64,000 bases of DNA from Clostridiales bacterium (GTDB lineage Bacteria > Bacillota > Clostridia > Saccharofermentanales > Saccharofermentanaceae): NCBI GenBank assembly GCA_017428155.1, contig JAFRRJ010000053.1:1-64000 (forward strand). Direction: 5' to 3'. This document shows positions 17,795 through 26,053 of the stretch, piece by piece; position 1 is the stretch's first letter, and each line of letters opens with the position of its first letter. Under the pieces are notes generated by a model. The model made no database searches, was not told the origin of the DNA, and saw only the letters and a list, made by a program, of their open reading frames with translations. The translations under genes were made by a program, and so were the position numbers.

Positions 17795-17955
17795 ATTAAC
17801 CTCAATAATCCATGCAGATTACTAATACTTCTTTGATTAGTTAATTTGGAGTATAGCATAAGGGTTATTGCCCAAAGCCTCTTGAAAACGTAATGTCAAG
17901 AAACTGTAATATGCTTATATTTCAAGCCATTAAGTGCTGTTTTGAGATATCCGTT

Positions 17956-18630
17956 TTAGGGAGTTACGCCCAGGATCTTCGGGACAAAACCGATGACGAA
18001 ATGCACCAGTATGCTTCCCCATACAGACTTGGTATTCTCGTAAAGATATCCGGTTACCGCACAAAGAACTGCAGCGCCAAACATCATCGGAAGATCGTAT
18101 CCCATGTGAAGCACGAAGAAGAACAAAGCCGTGATCCATACCGAGAAATGCTTGTTATATTTCTTGCAGGAAGCAGTGATATTATCCTCTACGATCCCCT
18201 TTACGAAGAGCTCCTGCAAAACCGCGCTGATAGGATAGAACCATCTCATGTAGGTCGTAAGATAAAGTCCGAACCACGGTCTTTGAGCGATCTCGGGGAA
18301 AAGCTGGTTCTGTACAAGACGGATTATCACAAGGATGACAATGAGAGCTGAGCTCATGATGCCGCCGATGATAAGGTCCTTCTTGATCCTCTCCCTGCCG
18401 GGATTAAAGCACTCGAAGTGGATCTTAAATCTTGTGAAGATTGCGAAAAGAACGGAAAGGACAATAAGGTATCCTTCCATTACCCTGGTAAGTATATATG
18501 CATTGGATTCGATAAGAGGCTTCCCGGTAACAGCAGGAAATATCTTGATAACAACTACCTGACATGCAATAGCTGTCAAAAGGAATAATATCGTTGCAAG
18601 AGCAGGCGTCAATCGCTTTCTTATTGTCAT
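17956..18630 (-). CDS. CPBP-family intramembrane protease
   Basis: 224-residue protein with about seven membrane helices. The CPBP (Abi, PF02517) motifs are partly visible: a glutamate motif in QELFVKG where the family has EExxxRG, FFVLH as the FxxxH motif, and a final helix with HFVIGF. CPBP proteins include CAAX-like proteases and bacteriocin self-immunity proteins. The loss of the second glutamate and of the arginine makes catalytic activity less certain. Good AGGAG before the ATG. Confidence 0.65.
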   Translation of the reverse strand: MTIRKRLTPALATILFLLTAIACQVVVIKIFPAVTGKPLIESNAYILTRVMEGYLIVLSVLFAIFTRFKIHFECFNPGRERIKKDLIIGGIMSSALIVILVIIRLVQNQLFPEIAQRPWFGLYLTTYMRWFYPISAVLQELFVKGIVEDNITASCKKYNKHFSVWITALFFFVLHMGYDLPMMFGAAVLCAVTGYLYENTKSVWGSILVHFVIGFVPKILGVTP

Positions 18631-18642
18631 GTATTCTCCTAA

Positions 18643-18689
18643 GTAAAAAACTCTTTCTTTTGCAATTTGCTATCGCAAAAGAAAGAGTT
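18643..18689 (-). terminator. Terminator of the tRNA operon
   Basis: A perfect 15-bp stem (AACTCTTTCTTTTGC against GCAAAAGAAAGAGTT, 18649-18689) with an 11-base loop is followed on the minus strand by TTTTTTACTT. It closes the three-tRNA transcript. Confidence 0.92.
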
Positions 18690-18698
18690 CTAAGCTTT

Positions 18699-18775
18699 TG
18701 GTGCTCAGAGACAGAATCGAACTGCCGACACGGGGATTTTCAGTCCCCTGCTCTACCGACTGAGCTATCTGAGCA
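18699..18775 (-). tRNA. tRNA-Phe (GAA)
   Basis: 77 nt including an encoded CCA. A seven-base acceptor stem (TGCTCAG/CTGAGCA), the D-loop AGCTCAGTCGGTAGAGC, anticodon loop CTGAAAA (anticodon GAA) and the T-loop TTCGATT are all visible. Last gene of the tRNA cluster. Confidence 0.95.
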
Positions 18776-18819
18776 AGAGTTAGGCCGAACACTCGTTAAA
18801 GCATCCGGCCTAATGTTAA

Positions 18820-18897
18820 TGGCGACGCAGAAGGGGCTCGAACCCTCGACCTCCAGCGTGACAGGCTGGCATTCTAACCAGGCTGAACTACTGCGCC
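18820..18897 (-). tRNA. tRNA-Asp (GTC)
   Basis: 78 nt with encoded CCA. The anticodon loop CTGTCAC between CCAGC and GCTGG gives anticodon GTC, and the T-arm GAGGGTTCGAACCCC is standard. Middle gene of the cluster. Confidence 0.93.
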
Positions 18898-18904
18898 GTA
18901 CCAT

Positions 18905-18980
18905 TGGTGGAAACTACAGGGCTCGAACCTGTGACCCTCTGCTTGTAAGGCAGATGCTCTCCCAGCTGAGCTAAGCTTCC
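18905..18980 (-). tRNA. tRNA-Val (TAC)
   Basis: 76 nt with encoded CCA. Anticodon loop TTACAAG (anticodon TAC), D-arm AGCTCAGCTGGGAGAGC and T-arm ACAGGTTCGAGCCCTGT are visible. First gene of the cluster, behind a near-consensus promoter. Confidence 0.95.
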
Positions 18981-19012
18981 GTTAGCCACACCTTTATTCA
19001 AAGCGCGAATGA

Positions 19013-19042
19013 ATTATAAAACAAATACCGAAGATATGTCAA
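19013..19042 (-). promoter_or_regulatory. Promoter of the tRNA operon
   Basis: On the minus strand consensus TTGACA (19037-19042) and TATAAT (19013-19018) are 18 bases apart, about 30 bases before tRNA-Val. Confidence 0.85.
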
Positions 19043-19093
19043 TAACAAATTTTAGAAATATAAAAACTCAATGAAACAGGCCTTTAAGATGCA

Positions 19094-19122
19094 TTGAATG
19101 TACGGTTCTTATAGGGTATATA
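19094..19122 (+). promoter_or_regulatory. Promoter of the lipoprotein gene
   Basis: TTGAAT (19094-19099) and TATATA (19117-19122) with a 17-base spacer, about 34 bases before the ATG. Confidence 0.5.
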
Positions 19123-19155
19123 TAAACTATTGCTTATTGGCAGAGAGGAGAGAAT

Positions 19156-19839
19156 ATGAATAGGATTACAAAATTAATTTCAGGAGTGCTTGTTTTCGCT
19201 GTCTTAACAGCATTTTGCTCATGCAGCGGGGACAAACCAAGAACAGGCCGGGAAAAATCTGATACGGTAAAAGGGGCGGTTGAGACATTCGAAGAGACAT
19301 ATGAAGAGACAACCGAGCCTTCTCCCACACCAACTCCCGAGCCCACATCAACACCAATCCCGACACCGGTTCCGGTTCACGATCTGGATTCTGTAAGCTC
19401 ACTGTTAGCGTCCTGTGTAGGGATTCCGTCTTCTGAGGCTCAGCAGAAGTTCAGCGAATTCTTTGACGTTACATTAGATAATGTCTATGAGACCACAAAC
19501 TACGAAGGCAAGCCCAACTATATCTTCACCAGCCTGACGATCAACGTCGAAGGGGTTTATTTCGACTCCATGTCCATTATAGCCTCATTGGAAGAGGACA
19601 ATGTCGAATACATGATCTTAACCACCAGCGAAGCCACACCGGAAGATATGACGACAAGCTATTCGATCTTCAAGGAAAGACTCGACCAGATATACGGCGA
19701 GCCTGTTGTACTGGAAGAACAGGATACTATGTGCTTTGCGCTTTATTATGCTGAAAATGACGTCATAATCAACGCAGGATACCTCATAGGAGACGGCGGA
19801 AGCTTCTGGATCAACGTTTCACCGAATGATGTCGGATAA
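19156..19839 (+). CDS. Lipoprotein with a Pro/Thr-rich linker, unknown
   Basis: 227-residue predicted lipoprotein. The signal peptide ends at a cysteine in AFCSC, a charged segment and a Pro/Thr repeat linker (about residues 52-75) follow, and a compact external domain of about 150 residues with alternating strands makes up the rest. No family recognised. AGGAG precedes the ATG, and promoter and terminator are clear, so it is monocistronic. It is the only plus-strand protein gene between the tRNA cluster and 23.5 kb. Confidence 0.7.
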   Translation: MNRITKLISGVLVFAVLTAFCSCSGDKPRTGREKSDTVKGAVETFEETYEETTEPSPTPTPEPTSTPIPTPVPVHDLDSVSSLLASCVGIPSSEAQQKFSEFFDVTLDNVYETTNYEGKPNYIFTSLTINVEGVYFDSMSIIASLEEDNVEYMILTTSEATPEDMTTSYSIFKERLDQIYGEPVVLEEQDTMCFALYYAENDVIINAGYLIGDGGSFWINVSPNDVG

Positions 19840-19853
19840 ACGAAGTCAAATTA

Positions 19854-19890
19854 AAAGCGGTTCCGGAGACTTTTCCGAAACCGCTTTTTT
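19854..19890. terminator. Bidirectional terminator between convergent genes
   Basis: A 12-bp stem with one mismatch (AAGCGGTTCCGG against CCGAAACCGCTT) is followed by T6 on the plus strand and by TTTTAATTTG on the minus strand, so it serves both the lipoprotein gene and the convergent 19904-20377 gene. Confidence 0.85.
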
Positions 19891-19903
19891 GTAAATCCTT
19901 CGA

Positions 19904-20377
19904 TTATTTTCTTGAATAATACAAATATATGAAAGCGTCGCTCTCGCCTTCCATCGATACGATGTAAACTATATTCTCGGTGGAATTCTCTTTCAGCGGT
20001 GCTCCAAGCACCCATATGAAGGAATCCTCTCTCGGCTGCGGCTTAAGGCTGACCTTGTCCAGAACATCAGCTTCAAACTGCTTGTACTGCGTATAGTCGA
20101 ACATCTGGCCTTCTCCTCCATATGTCAAAGCGATACGGATTATGTAATCCTCAGTATGTCCGTTCTTTATCCTCAGCTTGGCCTCGTAACCGGCGCGTCT
20201 GTATAGGAACCCTGCCTTATTCATCTTCTCGAGCTTAAGATTATCATCGCCGTTGATCGCTATGAGATTGGTTCTCGCAAGCAAGGCACTGTTTCTGTCA
20301 TAGATGAAGCCTCCGATTAGGACGGCCACAAGGATTACGGTTATAACGATCAGGATAATGTCTGTCTTTTTCTTCAT
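19904..20377 (-). CDS. Single-span membrane protein downstream of tatD, unknown
   Basis: About 157 residues: a basic start (MKKKTD), one membrane helix (about 5-28) and an external domain of about 120 residues with many charged residues. No family recognised. The ATG lies one base after the tatD stop, so translation is coupled; longer upstream frames overlap tatD and are unlikely. Third gene of the metG-tatD unit. Confidence 0.6.
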   Translation of the reverse strand: MKKKTDIILIVITVILVAVLIGGFIYDRNSALLARTNLIAINGDDNLKLEKMNKAGFLYRRAGYEAKLRIKNGHTEDYIIRIALTYGGEGQMFDYTQYKQFEADVLDKVSLKPQPREDSFIWVLGAPLKENSTENIVYIVSMEGESDAFIYLYYSRK

Positions 20378-20378
20378 G

Positions 20379-21224
20379 TTAATCCACTCCGTATAGCTTC
20401 TTGCCGTTATCATAGGTTATTTGAGCTGCTTCATCAATAGTCACGCCCTTGATCTCCGCCAGTTTGCTGCAGACAAATGGGACATGGCACGGCTCGTTTA
20501 TACAGCCCCTGTTCGGCTCAGGTGTCAGATACGGGCTGTCTGTCTCAATTACGATCCTGTCCCACGGCGTGTTAAGCGCGACCTCGGGTGTTTTCTTATT
20601 ATTCTTAAAAGTCAGCGGACCGTCAAAGCCAAGATAGAAACCCATCTTTAAAAGCTCCTGTGAGGCCTCTAACGAGCACGAACAGCAGTGGCATACACCG
20701 GGGACGGATCTCATCCTCCCTTCCTTGTAAAAGCGCCTCAGGATATCCAGGCAGTCACCTGTCGCCTCCCTCTCGTGAAGAATTATCGGGACATCATATT
20801 CATAAGCAAGCTTCATCTGCCTCTCGAAAACATCCCGCTGGACACTCCTCTCGGACAGGTCATAGTAATAATCCAGACCTATCTCACCCAAAGCCATTAT
20901 CTTAAGCCCCGTGCGGGCCTCCAGAGCGCTTCTTAAGTATTTCTCGGTATCTTCCGTGTATGTTTTCGCTTCGTGCGGATGAACGCCCACAGAGGCGTAC
21001 AGAGCCACGCCTTCATAACCGTCATGCTTATTAGCCATCTCGACGGCTATGCGGCTTGTCTCCTCGCTGTCTGCAGGTATAAGAACGCCGGTAACACCGG
21101 ACGATTTGCATCGCTGCAAGATCTCCTCCGTGCTGATACCGGCGGCTTTAAATTTCCAGTCATAGATATGTGCGTGAGTATCAAAGAACTCAGCGCTTCC
21201 GCTGTAGTAAACGGGCTCTCTCAC
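20379..21224 (-). CDS. tatD: TatD-family metal-dependent hydrolase
   Basis: 281 residues, the usual size for TatD/YabD DNases. Metal ligands are in place: FDTHAHIYD near the N-terminus, GEIGLDYYYD, ILHERE, VCHCC and ETDSPYL near the C-terminus. TatD enzymes are 3'-5' exonucleases acting on DNA and also D-aminoacyl-tRNA-related substrates. The GTG start lies five bases after the metG stop; metG-tatD is a widespread Firmicute pairing. Confidence 0.9.
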   Translation of the reverse strand: MREPVYYSGSAEFFDTHAHIYDWKFKAAGISTEEILQRCKSSGVTGVLIPADSEETSRIAVEMANKHDGYEGVALYASVGVHPHEAKTYTEDTEKYLRSALEARTGLKIMALGEIGLDYYYDLSERSVQRDVFERQMKLAYEYDVPIILHEREATGDCLDILRRFYKEGRMRSVPGVCHCCSCSLEASQELLKMGFYLGFDGPLTFKNNKKTPEVALNTPWDRIVIETDSPYLTPEPNRGCINEPCHVPFVCSKLAEIKGVTIDEAAQITYDNGKKLYGVD

Positions 21225-21229
21225 GTGCT

Positions 21230-23167
21230 TTATGAAATATCTGATCCTGGCAGTACTGAATCGTCAAACTCGACAACCCTGTACCCGTCTCCATACTTAA
21301 CGGAAAGGATCATGCCGTTGCTCTCAAGACCCATCATCTTTCTGGGCTCAAGGTTAACGATCATCGCAAGAGTCTTGCCGATAAGATCTTCAGGCTTATA
21401 GTACTTAGCGATACCTGAGAGCACCTGTCTCTCGCCGAATCCGTCGTCGACCTTGAACTTTAAGAGCTTGTCGGACTTTTCGACCTTCTCGCATGAAAGA
21501 ACCTTAACGGCTCTGAGATCCAAAGCGGCGAAGTTATCGAACTTCGTGAGGGGCTTTAACGGCTCTAAGTCCTTGCCCTTCTCCTCTTCTGCAGGGAACA
21601 TCTTGTTGAGTTCATCGATCTCCTTGTCGATGTCGATTCTCGGGAAGAGAACCTCGCCCTTTGTAACAGTAACTGTAGCTGCAAGGGCATGTCTTACCTT
21701 TGTGGATTCCCATGTTGTATTGGACTCATCAGCACCGATCTGCTCATAGATCTTGGGTGATGTATGAGGCATTACGGGCTCCAAGAGGATAGCAACACGT
21801 CTGATTGCGTCGAGCAGATTGTAAAGAACTGCTGCAAGCCTCGGCTTAGCAGTCTCATCCTTAGCGAGCTTCCAGGGTTCATTCTCATCGATATACTTGT
21901 TAGCTCTTGCGATAACGCTGAAGATCTTCGCAAGACCTTCAGAGAAACGCATAGTCTCAAACGTCTCGGATACGAAGTCCGGAAGTGCATCGAGCTGCTC
22001 CAAAAGATCGTTGTCTGCATCTGTGAATTCCTTATCCTCAGGAAGCGTTCCGTCGAAATACTTGATGACCATCGCTGTCGTCCTTGAGACGAGGTTGCCC
22101 AGATCGTTTGCGAGGTCAGAGTTGATCCTTGCGAACATCTGCTCATTTGAATAAGGGCAGTCAGAACCGAATACCATCTCTCTTAAGAGGTGATATCTCA
22201 AAGCGTCAACGCCATATCTCTCGCAAAGTACGAAAGGATCGATAACGTTGCCCTTTGACTTACTCATCTTTCCGCCGTCAAATGTGATCCAGCCGTGGCC
22301 GTAAACCTTCTTGGGAAGGGGTTCACCCAATGCCATGAGGAATGCAGGCCAGATGAGCGAATGGAATCTTACGATCTCCTTCGCCATTACGTGCATATCT
22401 GCAGGCCAGTACTTCTCGTAGTCATTGTAAGTATCGTTCATGAAGCCCAGGAGCGAGATATAGTTCGTAAGAGCGTCCATCCAGACATAGATATAGTGAC
22501 CTTCATCGATGGTAACCGGGATGCCCCACTTAACGCTCGTTCTGGATACGCAGAGGTCCTGAAGACCGGGCTTGATGAAGTTGTTGATCATCTCATTAAC
22601 TCTGGACTTAGGCTCAAGGAAATTCTTCTCAGGATCAAGAAGCAGCGCCTCAAGCTTGGGAGCAAACTCTGAGAGCTTGAAGAAATAAGCCTCTTCAGAA
22701 GCTTCTGTGACTTCTCTGCCGCAGTCAGGGCACTTGCCGTCAACGAGCTGGCTCTCTGTCCAGAAAGATTCACAAGGTGTGCAGTACTTGCCCTTGTACT
22801 CGCTCTTATAGATGTAGCCATCCTTGTAGAGCTTCTCGAACATGTTCTGAACTGTCTTGATATGGTAATCGTCAGTGGTTCTGACGAATCTGTCGTACTT
22901 TATGCCAAGTGTTGCCCAGAGCTTCTTGAAGTTTGCGACAATATCGTCAACATAGGCCTTAGGCGTAACGCCCATCTCAATGGCCTTCTTCTCGATCTTC
23001 TGGCCGTGCTCGTCTGTACCTGTGGAGAACATTACATCATAGCCCTGCATTCGCTTCATTCTCGCGATAGCATCGCAAGCCAGCGTCGAATAGCAATGTC
23101 CGATATGCGGATTGCCCGACGGATAGTAGATCGGTGTCGTGATGTAGAATGTCTTCTTTTCTGCCAT
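21230..23167 (-). CDS. metG: Methionyl-tRNA synthetase
   Basis: 645 residues. The HIGH signature appears as NPHIGH near residue 21, KMSKS in GGKMSKSKGN near residue 300, and a zinc knuckle CTPC...CPDC near 130-150. The C-terminal 110 residues are a Trbp111-type tRNA-binding OB domain, as in long-form MetRS. It charges tRNA-Met. GAGGAGG lies before the ATG. I found no T-box or S-box in the 330 bases upstream. Confidence 0.97.
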   Translation of the reverse strand: MAEKKTFYITTPIYYPSGNPHIGHCYSTLACDAIARMKRMQGYDVMFSTGTDEHGQKIEKKAIEMGVTPKAYVDDIVANFKKLWATLGIKYDRFVRTTDDYHIKTVQNMFEKLYKDGYIYKSEYKGKYCTPCESFWTESQLVDGKCPDCGREVTEASEEAYFFKLSEFAPKLEALLLDPEKNFLEPKSRVNEMINNFIKPGLQDLCVSRTSVKWGIPVTIDEGHYIYVWMDALTNYISLLGFMNDTYNDYEKYWPADMHVMAKEIVRFHSLIWPAFLMALGEPLPKKVYGHGWITFDGGKMSKSKGNVIDPFVLCERYGVDALRYHLLREMVFGSDCPYSNEQMFARINSDLANDLGNLVSRTTAMVIKYFDGTLPEDKEFTDADNDLLEQLDALPDFVSETFETMRFSEGLAKIFSVIARANKYIDENEPWKLAKDETAKPRLAAVLYNLLDAIRRVAILLEPVMPHTSPKIYEQIGADESNTTWESTKVRHALAATVTVTKGEVLFPRIDIDKEIDELNKMFPAEEEKGKDLEPLKPLTKFDNFAALDLRAVKVLSCEKVEKSDKLLKFKVDDGFGERQVLSGIAKYYKPEDLIGKTLAMIVNLEPRKMMGLESNGMILSVKYGDGYRVVEFDDSVLPGSDIS

Positions 23168-23312
23168 GATGTTCCTCCTCGCGCGTGTATTAATAAATAG
23201 CGCATAACTAAATGATTATAGTTTTTTGCCCTCAAGTTTTCAAGAATCCCTCTTAATGCCCCTCTTCCACTCCCTACAGATTTTTTCCACAAAAGCGGAA
23301 CGAAAAAACGTG

Positions 23313-23347
23313 TTTCCGTGGAAAAATCCTGTTTTTTTCCACGGAAA
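23313..23347. repeat. Long A/T-flanked hairpin between metG and the PD-(D/E)XK-like gene
   Basis: A perfect 14-bp stem (TTTCCGTGGAAAAA against TTTTTCCACGGAAA) with a 7-base T-rich loop. It lies between two divergent genes, so it is not an ordinary terminator; it could block divergent transcription or act in the metG leader. Confidence 0.5.
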
Positions 23348-23396
23348 GCCTTATTTTCAGGCCGTCTTCGTGGAACTTTTTAGAGGGCTCGAAAAT

Positions 23397-23474
23397 TGAG
23401 ACTAGTCTCACAGCACCCCCAAAAGTCTCAACTTGCTTCAAACCCCTTTAATCCCGTGGTCAAGTCTCTATAAT
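23397..23474 (+). promoter_or_regulatory. Operator-like AGTCTC repeats and -10 box before the PD-(D/E)XK-like gene
   Basis: A perfect 14-bp palindrome TGAGACTAGTCTCA (23397-23410) is followed by two more AGTCTC half-sites starting at 23424 and 23463, that is 20 and then 39 bases on, close to whole helical turns. The last half-site overlaps a TATAAT -10 box (23469-23474). This arrangement suggests binding of a dimeric repressor. Confidence 0.5.
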
Positions 23475-23497
23475 CTATCTCAAAAGGAGGGCACAAC

Positions 23498-24283
23498 ATG
23501 GCTATTACTGTATTAGATGCAATGCGTGCCCGCTACAGATCACTTATCAGTACAATTGGACTGCTCGAGAAAAAGATAGACTCTTTCCCTGGTGGTCACA
23601 TATATATCAGGACACACAGGGGATATGCTTGTTATTATTGGTATTACAACAAAAAGGACAAATATCTTGGCAAGAATGATACAGAATTGATCCGGCAGCT
23701 CGCAGAGAAAGAACATGTCACAAAAGCACTGGAAACAGCTCTCCAAGAAGCAGAAATCCTCAAGAAAGACATCATTGAATATCCCAAAAACCATGTTGAG
23801 AATATCTATGATTCACTCCCCGATGCCATCAGGAAATACGCCACTCCGTTGATAACCGGCGACGAGGAATACGCCCGTCAATGGCTCTCAAAGCCCTTCA
23901 CCCCCAAGCCTTTTGCCAAGGGCGCACCGGAATTCTATACGCTTAAGGGCGAGCGCGTCAGGTCAAAGTCTGAGGTGATAATCGCGGACAGGCTGTTTGC
24001 CAAAGGGATTCCATACAAGTACGAGTGTCCTGTTTTGATAGGCAATGAGATAATCCATCCGGATCTGACGATCCTACGGCTCAGCGACCGCAAAATACTC
24101 TATCACGAGCATTGCGGAAAGATGGGTGATCCGGATTATGTTGAGGGCATGGTCAGCAGAGTCAACAAATATGCCGGCGATGGCATTTTTCTGGGTGACC
24201 GGCTGTTCCTCACTTTTGAGTCCGCGTATCAGCCTCTTGATATTAGCTGGCTCGACGACTTCATCGAAAAGAACTACCGCTAG
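23498..24283 (+). CDS. Putative PD-(D/E)XK-like nuclease, unknown role
   Basis: 261-residue protein. The first 100 residues contain helical, coiled-coil-like segments; the C-terminal half has a restriction-endonuclease-like pattern: RSKSEV (E159), HPDLTIL (D189), and YHEHCGKM (E204) followed by Y and K/R-rich helices. The EHxG-type motif with DPDYVEG recurs in clostridial proteins of the PD-(D/E)XK superfamily. The expected catalytic lysine is not in the classical ExK position, so nuclease activity is an inference. AAGGAGG precedes the ATG. It is a lone plus-strand gene between minus-strand housekeeping genes, with a strong operator-like region. Confidence 0.55.
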   Translation: MAITVLDAMRARYRSLISTIGLLEKKIDSFPGGHIYIRTHRGYACYYWYYNKKDKYLGKNDTELIRQLAEKEHVTKALETALQEAEILKKDIIEYPKNHVENIYDSLPDAIRKYATPLITGDEEYARQWLSKPFTPKPFAKGAPEFYTLKGERVRSKSEVIIADRLFAKGIPYKYECPVLIGNEIIHPDLTILRLSDRKILYHEHCGKMGDPDYVEGMVSRVNKYAGDGIFLGDRLFLTFESAYQPLDISWLDDFIEKNYR

Positions 24284-24310
24284 CGCCTCCCCCTTGACGG
24301 GTAACCGGAG

Positions 24311-24406
24311 CAGGTACTATCAACTCTCGGGTGTTATCTTCTTTCTGGGGTTATCAGCTCTCAGCCACTATCAGCCACCATTCGCACTCAGGTACTATCA
24401 ACTCTC
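24311..24406. repeat. Degenerate repeats with an 18-bp direct repeat at the rsmI 3' end
   Basis: The 18-bp word CAGGTACTATCAACTCTC occurs at 24311-24328 and 24389-24406; the second copy covers the rsmI stop codon. Two weaker units (GGTTATCAGCTCTCAG and CCACTATCAGCC) lie between them. The sequence looks like a duplicated rsmI 3' end with decayed units. Confidence 0.55.
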
Positions 24407-25216
24407 CGAAGCTATCTTATAAGCCTCTTTCTTATTCATCCCTGTGTATTCCGATACAACTGCAGCGATGTCCTTTGATGACATGCCTTTTGACTTCAGC
24501 AAGGCTATCAGGGCTGTTCCGTCGCCGGCTTCAACCATCGCCTTCTGCTCCATGGGTTCCAGGCAGATGCAGAATTCGCCGCGCGGCTCGTTTGAACCAT
24601 AATACTCAACGGCTTCGGAAACTGTCATGCGAAGCACTTCCTCATATTTCTTGGTAAGTTCACGGCACAGCGCGATCCGGCACGAGCCAAAGCCAATATC
24701 AGCAAGCTCATCCAGGAGTTTTTTCAGGCGGTGCGGCGCTTCATACAGAACGATGGTCTCACCTATCAAAGTCAAAGCCTTTAGGCGTTCGCGCCTTTTC
24801 GAGCCCTCTGAAGGCAGAAACCCTTCAAAGTGGAAATATCTGGTATCAAGTCCTGAGATGCTCAGTGCGGCAGTTACAGCAGATGGGCCGGGAATAACGC
24901 TCACCTCAATTCCGTTGACCGCAGCAAGCATGGCAAGATCGGCGCCGGGGTCGCTTATCGCAGGCATTCCCGCATCGGATACTTCGGCCACGTTAAGGCC
25001 CTGCTTCAACAGATCGATTATTCCGTTACCGCTTGCGGCCTTGTTATGTTCGTGATAAGCGATCAGGCGCTTACCAGTGATACCGAGGTTCGACAACAGG
25101 ATGCCGGTTACTCTTGTGTCTTCACAGGCAATAACATCAACGCTCTTAAGCACTTCGCAGGCTCTGGAAGACATGTCGTCAAGGTTTCCGATAGGCGTTC
25201 CGACTAGATAAAGCAA
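24398..25216 (-). CDS. rsmI: 16S rRNA (cytidine-1402-2'-O)-methyltransferase
   Basis: 272 residues, typical of RsmI (tetrapyrrole-methylase fold). Key segments: YLVGTPIGNLDDM at the N-terminus, CEDTR, SDAGMPAISDPG, and APHRL. It methylates the ribose of C1402 in 16S rRNA. The TTG start (25216) sits inside the end of trmN6 with a 13-base overlap and GGAGG ten bases upstream, so the genes are coupled. The stop lies within the 18-bp direct repeat. Confidence 0.93.
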   Translation of the reverse strand: MLYLVGTPIGNLDDMSSRACEVLKSVDVIACEDTRVTGILLSNLGITGKRLIAYHEHNKAASGNGIIDLLKQGLNVAEVSDAGMPAISDPGADLAMLAAVNGIEVSVIPGPSAVTAALSISGLDTRYFHFEGFLPSEGSKRRERLKALTLIGETIVLYEAPHRLKKLLDELADIGFGSCRIALCRELTKKYEEVLRMTVSEAVEYYGSNEPRGEFCICLEPMEQKAMVEAGDGTALIALLKSKGMSSKDIAAVVSEYTGMNKKEAYKIASES

Positions 25217-26010
25217 TCTGTATGTTCCTCCTCGTAAATATGTACAGCCCTTTTGGTAAGGGCATCAGATCCTTCTTCGTTTATGAAAAGCGGCGGCAAT
25301 GCCTTGAATTCGGCATTGGGCGCGCCCTTTTTTCCGGCGATCAGGACAAGGAAAGCAGGCTTTCCGGCATTTGCATGAACAGTAAGAAGTCTAACAGGTG
25401 TGATCTTATATTTCGAGTATAAAGCAAAACATTCGGGTACACGGTCAGCGCTGATGCACATGACGGCATAACCGCCGCTCGTTCTGGTCCTTAAGGACTG
25501 GACGCGGATAAAATCCTCCAGAACACCGCATTCAGCAAAACGCGCCGCTGCCAAATGCTCAGACTTTAGCGCAGGGTCAACGGCCGGGCCTTTTGTGCCG
25601 TCGTAAAAAGGCGGATTCATGAATACGACATCGTAAGCTTTGTTCTTAACTGAAGCAGGAAGATCGCGGATGTCGCAATTATAAGCGGTGATGCGGTCTG
25701 ACAGGTTATTGAGCATTATGTTCTCACAGAAGACTTCATAGGCCAGATCATTAAGTTCCACGCCGTCAATGTGTGCATTCATGCAGCGGGCCGAAGCGAG
25801 CAAAGACACGCCGCCCGTGCCGCTCCCTAATTCAAGCATCTGACCGGGTTTTCCCATGCGGACAAAAGAGGCGGCAAACCATGCAAGAAGGACGCCTGCT
25901 GTATCGAGTTTATAGCAGTCTTTGTGCTGCAAAAGCTTAAGGCCGTCGCGACCGAGATCTTCGGGCACGATGTTCTCGCCTCCGACATTAACTACAAAAG
26001 GATCAGACAA
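25204..26010 (-). CDS. tRNA1(Val) adenine-N6-methyltransferase-like (TrmN6 family)
   Basis: 268-residue class I SAM-dependent methyltransferase. The SAM loop LELGSGTGG and the N6-adenine motif NPPFYDG are clear; the N-terminal segment LLQHKDCYKLDTAGVLLAWF matches the TrmN6/YfiC/YabB group. Firmicutes usually carry this gene next to rsmI, as here. The start is a TTG with a modest upstream site. Confidence 0.85.
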   Translation of the reverse strand: MSDPFVVNVGGENIVPEDLGRDGLKLLQHKDCYKLDTAGVLLAWFAASFVRMGKPGQMLELGSGTGGVSLLASARCMNAHIDGVELNDLAYEVFCENIMLNNLSDRITAYNCDIRDLPASVKNKAYDVVFMNPPFYDGTKGPAVDPALKSEHLAAARFAECGVLEDFIRVQSLRTRTSGGYAVMCISADRVPECFALYSKYKITPVRLLTVHANAGKPAFLVLIAGKKGAPNAEFKALPPLFINEEGSDALTKRAVHIYEEEHTDCFI

Positions 26011-26053
26011 TTATTCTTACCGCCAATCTTATAACTTACAAGATATTATACAA

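Noticed and set aside
23168..23497. T-box or S-box leader of metG
   Set aside because: No GGGTGG(N)ACCGCG-like T-box sequence or SAM-I core could be found; only the hairpin at 23313-23347 and operator repeats.
24311..24406. CRISPR array
   Set aside because: Only two exact copies at unequal unit spacing and no cas genes; a duplicated gene end is a better reading.
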